Shown: one piece after another, positions 1 to 12,140 of the stretch
Layout: each line of letters opens with the position of its first letter
Position numbering within the stretch: position 1 is the first letter of the stretch
Assembly (NCBI RefSeq): GCF_026230105.1
Contig: NC_079477.1
Span: 1,555,001 to 1,619,000 of the forward strand
DNA from: Diorhabda sublineata
Taxonomy: Eukaryota; Arthropoda; Insecta; Coleoptera; Chrysomelidae
DNA: 64,000 nucleotides
Direction: 5' to 3'
Position numbers and translations under genes: made by a program
Notes under the pieces: model-generated
Seen by the model: only the letters and a program-made list of their open reading frames with translations
What the model was told of the DNA's origin: nothing
Databases searched by the model: none

Positions 1-360
1 TCACAGGTTCCTCTTGCAACCACAGTAAAGGATTTCCTGCTTTCCGGTCCTTCTAATACAAATTGAACCAAAATCCTTGCTTGTCCCTGAAATCGGTCAA
101 GTTTTATTTCACTTGCAAGTAGATCTGTGCTTTGATGGTTCGCATCTTGTGCTAATGGATCAAGAAGATTAGCTGATAAATTTTTCTTTCCACTTTTTAT
201 TTTCGGTCTGCAGTTAGCAGTTTAGGGGATGGAAACTTCTCAATGAGAATTACTTCCAATTTATCGAGCTTCGTCATTAGATTCTTGATCGGCTTTGTCA
301 TTTTGTCAATCCTCTCCAAGACAAAATCACCAAGAATCCTTATTTCTAGCTTAAGTTATA
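1..360 (-). other. Coding-like remnant, possible transposon ORF or extra ASCC2 exon
   Basis: On the minus strand, positions 207 to 1 stay open for about 69 codons after a good acceptor (TGCAG at 208-212). The phase fits the last visible ASCC2-like exon. Positions about 335-208 are also open, in a neighbouring frame, until a stop just past the acceptor. Two adjacent coding-like frames offset by one base look more like one frameshifted transposon ORF than a host exon. The peptide does not resemble the part of ASCC2 expected here. I cannot assign a family. Confidence 0.3.
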
Positions 361-508
361 ATTTATAAATGCCCAACGGTAAAAATGGATTTGGGCGTTT
401 GCCCATTTTATAAATGTCCAACCCATTGGGTATTTGCACCACTACTGCTACTAATAAGAATTTATATTGAGTTCAAGTAAAATTTGAAAGTAAATTAAAT
501 GAACTTAC

Positions 509-2878
509 CTAAAAGGCAAATCTTTTTTTATGCACAATTCCATAGCAGGTTTATAGTATTCTAAAAGGGTGTGTAATAACGACATCGTATTCAACAGGTA
601 ACTAACTACTGAATAAACCCAAGTTAAATTGAATATTGAGGGTCGAGGGGAAACTGCAATCGGAACTACAACAGCATTTTCCCTAAATCCGCAAACGTGT
701 CCACCTATCATTTCTAATATCTGAAAAAAAATTATATAAGTACAGATATATCAAGAAATAAATATCAAGCTGTATATCAAATTAATTTTTTTGTCCAGTA
801 CTGCATTGTTTGTATCAATTTTTATATTTTTTCTTTGCTTTTTATTGGAATTTTTTTGTATCCATCCTGTATGTGTACTATAATAATTTTTTTAATAACT
901 AAGTGAACCATTTTAAAATTGATGATGTGTGATGACTTCTCGCAATATTATAATTAAAATAATTATATCCATGTAATGTACCCGTTTAACATTAAAAGTC
1001 CCTCTACAGACCGATAATTTTTTATTTATAGAAAATGCTGAATTATGACGGTTCATTTGGTCACTAATGGGTTGATATAAACATAATACAATACATCTTC
1101 TTGTTGAGAAAAAATTAAAAAAGATTATTAAGAAGCGTAGAAAGTATAGAAAAAAAACTATTTTTTATAATCATTCATATAAAATTTTACAATATAGTAT
1201 ATATTTTTTTACTTACCAGTAAAGTTTGATCAATGCTCCCTTCAACTTCCTTAAATTGAAAATCCAAATGTGTTGTATCGTTAAAATATAACAAAGTTAT
1301 TGAATTAACAAAATCGGCATTGAAATCTTTATAAATTAACGCTAATGTGTTAACGATAGGTAAATTAATCAATTTCTTTTCTAATAGTTTTTCATAAGCA
1401 TATTCTTCAGATAAATATTCATCCTGAAACAATAAAACTGATTGTTATATACAATAAGGGTGAAAAAAAAAAGATAAACTTACTTGTGATGCTCTAAATT
1501 GTATCAGTCTTTTATAAACCTGTAGAAACTTTTCAAATACTGTACTATAAACTTTGGCATATTCGTCTTCTAAATACGCCACTTGATAGGGGAGTATGGG
1601 ATTTAGGATAAAGCTTCTTAATGAAACAGCAGCCGATGGTTCGAATAAAATAGTACACCAGAATTGGTGGAAATTACACTTCAGAAAATAATCTAAGCTA
1701 TCTATATACAATAAATTGTTTGCTAAAAACGATATATCTTCTTCTTTTGGAAAAGTGAAGATATATGGTTGAAATTTATACAAAATTATTTTTGGCAGCC
1801 ATCGTTTATCCTAAAAAAATTATTTATATAACTAATTATGCATATTGTTGGAACTCATGAAATATTATTATCAATTTCATATCAATATGAATATCTCACA
1901 ATTGAAAATTATTCACTAGTTTGGATTTAGAAATAATCACTCGACAATCAACCAGGTACATAGAATAACTATCTTTCTTGACGCACCCCAAGGGTTTGAT
2001 AAGGTTTGGGATGAAGATTTCCAAAACAATATTCAGAAATCCTCGATTCATACATAAAGGAAAGATATTTTTGAATCAAAAGTTTATTCCGATCTTGAAG
2101 AAATTAAGGTTGGAATATCACAAGGAAGTGTTCTAGGCCCCTTAGGCTTATATGGCAGCTCTAAACACATTGAGATTACTGTTTCTATGGCATCAATCAA
2201 GTATCTCACATTCATATTTAATCATATGAATATTTAGACTTGGAAGATGTTAACATGTTACCCAAAGAAGAAAATTTCTCTTATTTTACCATAAGAAGTT
2301 GGGACCTGTAAATAAACTGGAAAATTATAATAGAAATTGTACTTACCAAAGCTGGAATAATTTCAGATTTTTTGTTGTAAATTTTTTTTTTGAGTACATC
2401 TTCGGATAATTCTAAATAGTCCTAGAAATATAAAAAATTGAAAATAGAAGAATAAGTAACACTTTCATAAAATTAAACTAACAATGATTCTGTGAATCCC
2501 ACAGTGTGACAATCAAATATTATCAGTAATTAAGAGTAATAAATTTGATTTCAGTGAAATTCTTAATTCATAACTCTACAATAATTACAATTTATATATG
2601 CGATAAAAAAAATTAATAGTTGTTGCCAAATATGTTGTAACTTACTAAATCTTTAGGAATATCATGTTTCAATTCATACCAAATTCTTTCCAAATGTATT
2701 TGATTTATGGGTAATTTACTTGGATTCTAAAATAATATTTTAATACCAATAAAAGGATGAAATATACCTCTTATTTTATATATATTACCTTAAATACAGT
2801 AACATATTGATAATTGAAACTTTGATTACTTTTTTCTAGGATTTGTAACTTTTGAAATTCCTCTTCAACGTTATTCAT
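509..2878 (-). CDS. ASCC2: ASCC2-like protein, activating signal cointegrator 1 complex subunit 2 (5' part only)
   Basis: Six exons read on the minus strand: 2878-2789, 2726-2646, 2421-2347, 1810-1484, 1423-1217 and 720-509. All junctions are GT-AG. The first five exons are in phase 0 and the sixth ends in phase 2. The start is the ATG at 2876-2878. The product so far has about 284 residues. The stretch reading LLYIDSLDYFLKCNFHQFWC, the nearby VAYLEDEYAKVY stretch and the LLHTLLEYYKPAMELCIKK region follow the N-terminal half of ASCC2 as I recall it. In other animals ASCC2 binds the ASCC3 helicase, and its CUE domain reads K63-linked ubiquitin in alkylation repair and ribosome rescue. The CUE domain and stop codon would lie left of the window. 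The family call rests on recalled similarity. Confidence 0.7.
1915..2156 (+). mobile_element. Jockey-type non-LTR reverse transcriptase fragment
   Basis: In the intron between the third and fourth ASCC2 exons, on the opposite strand. One frame reads FGFRNNHSTINQVHRIT and then LDAPQGFDKVWDE, which match the RT motifs FGFRxxHST and the catalytic-domain AFDKVWH block. After a stop and frameshift, VGISQGSVLGPL matches the GVPQGSVLGPLL motif. The fragment is short, frameshifted and dead. Confidence 0.75.
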
Positions 2879-3391
2879 GTCAGTTATGTAGTTTTTTTAT
2901 GAAAAAAATATCAAAGTTCAACCAAAAAATTAGCACAGATGCCGTTAACAACTTTTTCAACGGCACCTCTAATTCTAACCCAATATTTTTAATATTATTG
3001 TCTCCCACTATACGACAAGTGTCAAGCAGTCAACCACTTCTTTTTTATTTTCTTTTTAATTATTTTTTCATTTAAATTTGATATAATATTATGCTATAAT
3101 TATATAAAACTCGTTAATTAGCTAGAATTATATAAAATACGTTAATTATTATCATTGTTATAAATTTTTCAAGTGACTGTTTTTTCTAGTGGCAATATAA
3201 AACAAGAAGAAGAATTATTATTATGTTAAATGTGTGGTTAATACTAAGATTGGGTAATGAGTGTTTATTATATAGTACAGTAATTGTTTTTAGTTATGGT
3301 CCTGAATTTATAGTTATAGAAATAAATAGCAAGTTTTTTTACTTTAAAAAAATTTACGTATACCGTCATAGCTTTAATAAAAATTAACCAA
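2879..3391. promoter_or_regulatory. Bidirectional intergenic region between ASCC2 and the zinc-finger gene
   Basis: These 513 bp separate two divergently transcribed genes, so both promoters must lie here. The sequence is AT-rich, and I see no convincing TATA box or initiator to place a start site. Confidence 0.35.
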
Positions 3392-4513
3392 ATGAACGAT
3401 CAAGAAAAGGTTAATAGTTGGGAATGCATAGTTTGTTTTGAAAGTTTTAAATTGAATAGCGATTTAACGGATCATCTTAGAAGGCATATTGGAATTCAGA
3501 GTTTTACGTGTTCCGTTTGTTTCGAATCCTTCACTGAAAAAAATCAATTAATACAGCATATAGACACCCACAATAAAGTTAGTACAGACATTTCACAATC
3601 GAAATCTATAGTTAATTCAGATGTAATAGATACATCCGAAGAAGCGGAATTATTACAAAATATTGACAAAATTATTGATGAAAAAATACGCTATTCTCAA
3701 ATTGAAAATATAAACCAAGATAATGATTCCTCTGATATTGAAGTCGAAACTTTTTCTCAGTGTACACTTTGCGCCAAAGAATTTTCTTCGACCGTTGAAT
3801 TAGCAGCCCATCTTCAAAAACATATTAAGTTGAAACCTTTCGATTGTACTACGTGTTTAGTGTCGTTTTCTAATAAAAATCAGTTGCTCAAACATGTGAA
3901 AGTGTGTGAAGAAATACCAGAAAGTGGAAATAAAAATCTAGGATTGAATAATAAAAAGTTGAAGAAGTGTAATGGTAAAAAGTGTCACATTTGTAACATA
4001 TGTGAGAGGCAATTTGCAAGTAACACAAATTTAAGGAAGCATTTGAGGTACCACATAGGCGAAATTAAATATGTTTGTTCTTATTGTGAGAAAGGATTTG
4101 TTCAAGGGCACGCCCTTAGGACTCACCTTCGAAAACATACTGGAGAAAAACCGTACCAATGTGAAATATGTTCAAAAAGTTTTTCGTCTAAATCCAACAG
4201 AGACAACCATGTAATGGCCCATAATAATCAGTACAAATTCAAATGTGAAAAGTGTGATAAAACGTTCATAAAAAAAATAAATTACAAGTCTCATTTAAAA
4301 AAGCACTACCATGTCAAATTACATTCATGTAAAATTTGTCTAAAATCTTTCTACACAAAAAACTCTCTGAATCAGCATATCTTGGGACATAGGAAACAAA
4401 ATATGTTGGAGTGTCCCATGTGTTCAAGTACATTTAAAACAAAAAGTAGCTTCAAACAACACATGGAACTGCAACATGAAAATCAAACAGCAAAATCCAC
4501 GAAAGAGGCGTAG
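3392..4513 (+). CDS. C2H2 zinc-finger protein, ten fingers, intronless
   Basis: A single 373-residue open frame from ATG to TAG. Ten C2H2-type fingers are visible. The first two have C12/C15/H28/H32 and C40/C43/H56/H60. An acidic, Ser/Asp/Glu-rich linker (about residues 65-122) follows, then eight more fingers to near residue 362. The fourth finger ends in Cys rather than His (HVKVC). Only one junction has the canonical TGEKP linker. There is no ZAD or BTB domain at the N-terminus. Such proteins usually bind DNA in the nucleus as transcription factors. No specific target or orthologue can be named. The lack of introns could mean a retrocopy or simply a short single-exon gene. The frame is intact with all finger ligands, so it looks functional. 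Confidence 0.85.
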   Translation: MNDQEKVNSWECIVCFESFKLNSDLTDHLRRHIGIQSFTCSVCFESFTEKNQLIQHIDTHNKVSTDISQSKSIVNSDVIDTSEEAELLQNIDKIIDEKIRYSQIENINQDNDSSDIEVETFSQCTLCAKEFSSTVELAAHLQKHIKLKPFDCTTCLVSFSNKNQLLKHVKVCEEIPESGNKNLGLNNKKLKKCNGKKCHICNICERQFASNTNLRKHLRYHIGEIKYVCSYCEKGFVQGHALRTHLRKHTGEKPYQCEICSKSFSSKSNRDNHVMAHNNQYKFKCEKCDKTFIKKINYKSHLKKHYHVKLHSCKICLKSFYTKNSLNQHILGHRKQNMLECPMCSSTFKTKSSFKQHMELQHENQTAKSTKEA

Positions 4514-4594
4514 TAAGCGATTTCTAAGAAGTATTTGAGACAAAATTACAAGTTATGAAATTCATTCATATCAAACTTTGTTGTATAAAAATTG

Positions 4595-4600
4595 AATAAA
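4595..4600 (+). terminator. Polyadenylation signal AATAAA for the zinc-finger gene
   Basis: A canonical AATAAA lies 82 bp after the TAG stop, followed by T-rich sequence. Confidence 0.6.
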
Positions 4601-5293
4601 ATAAATTATGAATGTATTTTGAATTTTCTTTCCTTTGTTTATTATTCAATTGTAACAAAGATACTTTTTAGTAAAAACTAGTTACATTTTAAAAGTAACT
4701 AGACCAATTCTATCTAACCTTTGATTAATTGAATTTAAAGTATAAAGGGTAAAGGTACCTCTACATTCTTCAATTTAAGGATAACTACCATCTCTATACA
4801 TGGATAGCAAGTGCAACGGAAGTAACCATCTTAAATATCCTACTAGAGAAGTGAATTGACATCCCATTATTAAAAAAGAAGAAATTTTTGACATTTTACA
4901 GATTGTTTGTATTCGCTATTGTTTATCACTCATTTGATTACAGACGTAAAAGAAAGAAAAACAAATTTATATTTATTAATAAATCTTGTTTCTATTTGGT
5001 CCATCATTTCTAAGATATTTTTAACAACTTTGAAGATTTTCTTTCATTACTAAATCGGTTTGAACAAGAATGTAGTTTTATTAATGAATAGTGAAATAAC
5101 GAAAGGTGTTTTATAAGTGGTTTGTAATGTAAAGGCAGGAATAGGATCGGGATTTTTACCATTAATTTTGATTTTTTAAGTAAATAAAATTTATTGATAC
5201 AAAATACAAAATTGACACATGGTTCAACATATGGTTTCAATATAATGTGTGATAATATTTATTTTTGTTCATATTAATTAAAAAAATAAATGA
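4601..5293. other. Convergent intergenic spacer
   Basis: About 700 bp of AT-rich sequence between the 3' ends of the zinc-finger gene and HIBADH. I see no gene, repeat or RNA in it. Confidence 0.5.
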
Positions 5294-5299
5294 TTTATT
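5294..5299 (-). terminator. Polyadenylation signal for HIBADH
   Basis: TTTATT on plus gives AATAAA on minus, about 80 bp beyond the HIBADH stop codon. Confidence 0.5.
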
Positions 5300-5379
5300 T
5301 TACAGCAGTAACCTTGAAAGGTATGTATATATGTATATTGAATATAAAAAAAAGTTCACTCGAGAAGTTTTTTGTCGAG

Positions 5380-7718
5380 TTATTTATTTTGCCCTTTCAA
5401 AAATTCATACACAACTGCAAAGTCTTTATCTCCATAACCATTCAGTATAAGAGCACGGTATATTTGATGTGTTAAGGCACCTAATAAAAGAGGAGTACCA
5501 CAACTTAAAGCTGCAGCTTCTGCCAAACCCAAGTCCTTCGCTATTAGGGGTACACTAAAACCTCCTTCATATCTAACAAAAAAAGTATAATATTCAAGTA
5601 TCAAAATCAAAAACATTTAGTTATAATTTTTTAAATAGTTTATTCCAGAAATCAACTTTCTAGTTTAAAGTTTCAAGTTCTTAAAATTATGTATTAACTT
5701 TTGACCTCTTTGTTTTTGCTGCTTCTACAGCCGATCCCAAGTCCTAGAATGGTCATGTGAATTCTTTCAAACAGTTAAAAAATGTTTATAGAACACTGTG
5801 TAATCATATGGGTAAAGGTCAAACTATAAGGGAAAGAAGAATAACCTGATATATGCAACTTCATGTGAGTGAATGAGGAGTGTTTTAAATTTGAAATAAG
5901 TTACAGAGTGTTTAATCACAAGAATTGTAGGTTCCTATGTATAAGCGGGTTAATAAATAATTTTTTTGGGGTCCATTCTACATAAGGTGGTTCAAAATTG
6001 TATAATATAATTAGGATACCACATATGAATAGAAATACCTTGGAGTTTAATAAAATCGATATTTATAGAATTACTTAAGGAACTTTTTTGTATAGTAAAT
6101 TCTAAGGAAATTATCCATAAGGAATTTTGATTAAAGTTTTGTCATTAGACACTATATGAGGTTATTACCACTTGAATACCTTACGTTACCATGACAACCG
6201 ACTGATGTGACATGATGTGGAAGAGCAGGATCGGCTTAAGGAATACGAAACATTTTTTTCTACATAAATAGTTTGGATTTTGGATAAATTTTGTTAGATT
6301 AGTGTCACAAAAACGGAAAAATTGACGTTTCGATTTACTTCTTATGGAAATAAAAATGTAAAAAAAGGTATCAGAAGAAAAAAGTCGAAGAAATATGATA
6401 TTGTGAGTTAAGTTTGTTTGTTCAGATTATATTAGAATTTCAACTTATTTATGAAAAAAATTAGGTCTTCAAATCCCCTTTTAGAGGGTTGTATATCCAT
6501 TATTGTTAAATTTTATAAAAAAGTATTATATATTTAAGTAGTAGTATCTTACCCTTTTGATGATGGTACATTTGGCATAACACCAGGTACAGGATTGTAT
6601 GTATCTGATGACCAAGATCTTCCCGTAGATACATTGATTATATTTGTAAGAAGTTTAGGATCTAGGCCCAATTTAATACCTAAATTCATTGCCTCACACG
6701 TACCAATCATTGTTATGCCTATAAATAGAATAAACCGTCTAATGTCACGACCACATTATGACATATTCACTACACATAATAGTGCCTATTATTCACTAGT
6801 GCATAATATATATTTCATATAAAACTTAAGAATATAATTTTAATTTTTAAGACAGTAACATTGACAACGTCAAATTTTATAGAGTACACTCCGTTCTACA
6901 CCCAAAATACATTCTTCTTTTTCCGATAACATTCTGGTCTCGTTAATAAAAAAAAAAAGCCAAATAATATTATTTAAGTTCGTTTAAAAAATTGTTTATT
7001 GATTTTTTTGTCAGTTATTTGGATATTATTCACTATTTTCCATTTAGTAAGTGTGGAAAAACTCACCTAAAATCAAGTTATTGCAAAGTTTTGCAATTTG
7101 ACCTGCACCGATATTACCACAATGGAAAATCTTTCCGCCCATCTTATTGAGCACCGGTTCTGCTTCTTTCATATCGTTTGGATCACCTCCAATCATGAAA
7201 GTTAAAGTTCCCGCTTCCGCCCCAGTGACACCTCCTGATACAGGAGCATCGATATATCTGATATTGTTTTCCTTGGATATTTTCGAAAGTTCTTGTGCCA
7301 TTTTCGGTTCTATAGTTGAGCAGTCTATGAATAGCGATTTTTTTGGAATACCTATAACCACGAAAATTAACATAATTCAATAAAACAGTTCCGTTTTATG
7401 GGTAACAACAGATGTATCACCTTTTAAAATACCATTTTCTGCAAGTAGGGTTTCTTTGACTATATCTCCAGTAGGTAACATTGTAATAACGATATTAGCG
7501 TCTTTAGCAGCTTCTTCTGCTGAACTACATAACTTGGCACCTTTTAAATTGGCTGCACTGTTAAGAGCTGCCGGTAGTATATCGAATACTTTGACCTCTT
7601 GACCTTTGCTGGTAAGATTTTTTACCATTCTGTTGCCCATTTGACCCAGTCCAATGAACGATACATTGCTGGCGTTTCTTGCTAAAGATAATGAAAATTT
7701 TATGTTTATTATACTCAT
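5380..7718 (-). CDS. HIBADH: 3-hydroxyisobutyrate dehydrogenase, mitochondrial (complete, four exons)
   Basis: Exons on minus: 7718-7421, 7351-7067, 6718-6553 and 5572-5380. They sum to 942 nt (313 aa) with matching phases and GT-AG junctions. The enzyme oxidises 3-hydroxyisobutyrate to methylmalonate semialdehyde with NAD+ in mitochondrial valine breakdown. The N-terminus is basic and lacks acidic residues (MSIINIKFSLSLARNAS), as in a matrix presequence. The dinucleotide-binding loop FIGLGQMGNRM is at residues 21-31. The substrate loop DAPVSGGVTGAEAGT begins at 134. The family's catalytic Lys is K187 in GAGQIAKLCNN. Later blocks WSSDTYNPVPGV and GGFSVPLIAKDLGLA are also present. The length is slightly below the mammalian enzyme, mostly from a shorter presequence. 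The 980-bp intron 5573-6552 and the 348-bp intron 6719-7066 hold nothing I recognise. Confidence 0.95.
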
Positions 7719-8612
7719 TTAAATTAGATATGTTGTAATACAATGATTTTTTATTAATTCTTACTTTAGCAATTCTATTTGTTCAATTTGGGCCACCATG
7801 TACTTAAAAAACATTTGACGAGCGTTCAATTATTTTTATTACGTATCTTCATAATAGTAACTTTTAATTACTTGACAACAACCTTGATTACGTTAATCAG
7901 TATTAAGATATATATATATAGTGGACCAAAAAATATCGTTAACGTAATAATTCAAATGAAAAAAAAAATTTTTCTTGATAATTCGTAACGTATACTTTTA
8001 GATATTTGATAAAAATAGACATTTCCTAGGTAACCAATATTTTTATATAAATAGAAATCCTCGATTCCAAATAAATAAAGAAAATATTTTAAAAGAAAAT
8101 CTAATTTCAGATGATAGGCAATACACAATACAATATTTCATTCATCTAATTAATTATGTATACAATACATGATTACAATTACAATCCCGTTCATATCGTT
8201 AATTGTTGTAAAAAGTTTTTGTTATAAAGTTCCCATTCATCCTATCAATTATAAATTGTAAACATATATCAAGATATTTGGATTACAGAAAAACTCACTA
8301 TTCATAGTTATTACGTGGAAGATATTAACTATCTTTTAAATAAAAATTATGCTGACTCTTAATAAACCTAATAAAATTGTTGAAGGCAATCTTTGAATTA
8401 AAATTTTATTTGATAAGTATTTCAATTTGAATAAAAATTACATACTCTGCAACGTTGAAACCAGATATCTACCAGTTCTCAAAAGCATTTTCGTATTTAA
8501 ACACTATCACACACTACTTTCCTACAGAAACCACTTAGCAAAATGATTGTGTCAATTTAAAGTTGATAATTTCTACGTGTATCTAGAGTTTTTTGTGTAA
8601 ATTAGGTCTGGA

Positions 8613-9290
8613 TTAAAGTATGTTCAACTATATTTGACCTTCCAGCTATGCGAATTGTTAGTTGCCTATCTTCGGGCATTAATTCGAGTGTGTATAAAAA
8701 CGTGTTTCAAAGCATAGGAACCGATAATAATTAAACAATTTTCTAATTGAAATTGACTAATCCACCAAGTTACAATATGTTTAAATGTATTGTTTGATAA
8801 AACTTGTTTTTCCGAAGAAGAAAAATAATTTAAAAGTGACGTTTGGCTGTATTATTTTTGCGAGATATCGTATTATTATTACAGTATATATCATATTGAC
8901 TCAAATAAAAACATATATTTGATAGAGTTTTTAATGCAAAAAATATGTATCATCAGCGTGGTTTTTTTAGATTAAAACGTGATCAACTATATTTGACCTT
9001 CCAGCTATGCGAATTGTTAGTTGCCTATCTTCGGGCATTAATTCGAGTGTGTATAAAAACGTGTTTCAAAGCATAGGAACCGATAATAATTAAACAATTT
9101 TCTAATTGAAATTGACTAATCCACCAAGTTACAATATGTTTAAATGTATTGTTAATAATTTATCTGTGACGTTTGGTGTGTTATTTTTACGGGAAATCGT
9201 ATTATTATTACAGTATAGAATATGGTCTGCTGGACTCAAATAAAAACATATATTTCATAGAGTTTTTAATGCAAAAAGTGGTTTTTTGAG
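8613..9290 (+). repeat. Two-copy direct duplication, about 359 bp offset
   Basis: The block around TTCCAGCTATGCGAATTG at about 8640 recurs at about 8999. About 150 bp are nearly identical. The remainder of each copy diverges through small deletions, ending in a shared ATAGAGTTTTTAATGCAAAA. This is an old tandem duplication of non-coding DNA. Confidence 0.75.
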
Positions 9291-11221
9291 ATATATTTAA
9301 GATCAATTTTCAAAAAGTGCGTTGGAAGACTAACTTCCCAGCTGATATCCGGCAGCCATTTTTTTTTTCACAAAACATACGCTAATATCCGGCCGTGTAA
9401 TTGTCTAGTATCAATGATATATTTAATAATCTCAGCTTAGATAAATATTAATAATAAACTTTTCAATTGTAATTATTTATTTTTATTATTATAATTCTAC
9501 TACTATATAAACTTTTGGTTTCATAAAAAATTAAGTACTTTCTTATAGTGATCTGGGAGCAATGTTGCCAGAACTGAAAAAATTACATATAATATACTAA
9601 AATTTTAATTTGGTTTATTTATAGTTTAGAGTTTCGTAGTTATCTTTTTAATATACTGAGTAATGTATTGTTAGAGAAAGATTGCGAGAATATTTAGTTC
9701 GAGTTATCGCTTAAGTAAATATGAAAGTTCATCATCTTTGTTATCAACAAAGCAAATACTATAAATCAGAACTTAAAGGGGTTATGACGATTACCACACA
9801 TAATATGTGATGCTGCATGCTATAATTAAATACATTTTTTTATATAATACTTCAAATAAATTAATTTATTAATGACTAAATAAGTTTAATTTTTATCACA
9901 CGAACTGTTGTGATTGTAAAAAGATTTTTTATATGCTATGCTCCTAAATATATTTTCGAGGTTATTATGAAACTTTACACGAAGATTTAATATGGCTATG
10001 TAAGCACAAAAGAAAAGTAAGTATTTACAATATCATGAAAAACGGATTATAATTTCAATAGAAACATTAATATTATGTAAATATAAGGCATAGAGATAAT
10101 TATAGTGTGAGTAGCAAAATTAGTCACCTAAATTTCGAAGGCTATAGATAACGTTAAAATATTAAAAAAAAAAAGAATTAATTCGAATAATTCCTGACCT
10201 GATAGGTCCTTAACGGGATCATATATACGGTGTGGAACGAAAAATTACTATTATTGTAATTAATTAAGTAAATTATGTAATCAGCGGCAGCTAATTTCAT
10301 GTCCTATGACAACTTTGGGGTGGGGAAGGTCAAGGACTCTTTCGCAACAAGTAGGACGCACTTGTATTAACATCTAGTGACAAATTTAAGACTGTACTAA
10401 CATTTTATTCACCTTATTATGTTTTTTGTTTATATTTTATTATATTCTGAGGTAATGTCGTGTATTTTGTGACATCAGATGATATTCTGACATATTTGGT
10501 TAGGTAGATTGTCATATTCTTTGCGGAAGAGACCCTGGAGGGAGGCTAAAAGACAGATTCACACAGGAAATAGAATAAAACTAAATTTTTTAAACCATAG
10601 ACTACAGTTTTATATGTCAAGATTTGATTTCAGTCTTGATATTAGATCAAAATCATTTTAATAAAAAAAAAACACTCAATAAAACGGTTATACGAGAAAA
10701 GCGAAAATTCCAGCGGTAGCAATAGATTTATCTTGAATAAAGAAGACCGAACAAATCGAAAACAATGGTTGTTGGGATTACATTGTATTCGGGAGTAAAC
10801 AATTCAACCGCGTTCGAAATTATAACACTGATAAAATTCGCCCCTCTATGCAGGTGTTTGTGATAACAGGTATGACGCAAGATAGAGTACTTATGGTAGC
10901 GGTTACGTGTCACATATTACAGGTACTACGCCCACGGCAGCAAGTGATTATCTTTTCATCGCGGTACTGCTTCATAGATAGCCAGTAAGTATTTTTCTTT
11001 ATATATTTTTTCATGAAAAAAATGATTTATTACTAAAAAACATTGCATTAAACATTATAGCTTAATTAGCTAGTTTAATTATGTTAGTAAAATAATATAT
11101 TTCGATGTTTCTGCATTAAATTACAATGTTTTATTAATTTATTCTTTATTTTCGATCAATTATATACTATATTTTTGTCTCACGATGAAATTTCTAACAA
11201 CTATTTATTTATATCCAAGAA

Positions 11222-12140
11222 CAAGTGGTAGTGTTACTATTCTTACATACACAACAGAACGTTCCTAATAACAATGTTTTATTTTTCTCAATTTGACATA
11301 ACCTACTGCTTATAATCAAATTAAATCAGAACACAGTTTCACAATCGTTACTACATTGCCCTATGATCGGATCTATTATAAAATTTATTTTATATACAAA
11401 AAAACAAGTGCTAGAATAATTCTATTTGATAATCACTATTAAAAAACGCTTCCACCAAACAAATCTAGTTAATTTCAATAATATTCATGACATATTAGAA
11501 TCGTTTTTCAAATATAAATGTTATATAAGTCATTAATAACATACACTAAATAACGTTTCTATCAACAACGTTTTATTTTTTCCAATTTGACAGAACCTAC
11601 TCATTATAATCAAATTGAATCGGAAAACATTTACACCATCGTTACTACATCGTATTTATTATAAAATTTATTTCATATAACAAAAACAAGTGCTAGAATA
11701 ATTCTATTTAACTATTAAAAAGCACTTCCACCAAACAAATCTAGTTAATTTCAATAATATTCATGAAATATTAGAATCGTTTTTCAAATATAAATGTTAT
11801 ATAATTTATTAAAAACATACACTAAATAACGTTTCTATCAACAACGTTTTATTTTTTCCAAATTGACAGATTATTATCAGATTAAATCAGAAAACACAAT
11901 CGTTACTATTTTGTCTCACGATTAGATCTATGATACAATTTATTTTACATACAAAACAATTGCTTGAGTTATTCTAATCACTATTAAATAACGCTTCTAT
12001 AAAATAATTAATAATGATATAATAAATAGGTAGAAGAACTGATAAATTTTAATTGTATTCATGCGATATTAGAAGCGTTTCTTAAATATAGATTATATTG
12101 TTCTTGATCAACGTACACAAAAGAACGTTCCTAACGTCTA
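11222..12140 (+). repeat. Degenerate tandem repeat, about 280-300 bp period, three to four copies
   Basis: The marker AACGTTTTATTTTTTCCAA and its variants recur at about 11270, 11565 and 11842. The marker ATATTAGAATCGTTTTTCAA recurs at about 11490 and 11768, with a diverged copy near 12068. The copies are much less alike than in the arrays further right, so this is an old array. Confidence 0.65.

Noticed and set aside
7147..7383. Plus-strand 78-codon frame over HIBADH exon 2
   Set aside because: Shadow of the HIBADH coding strand.
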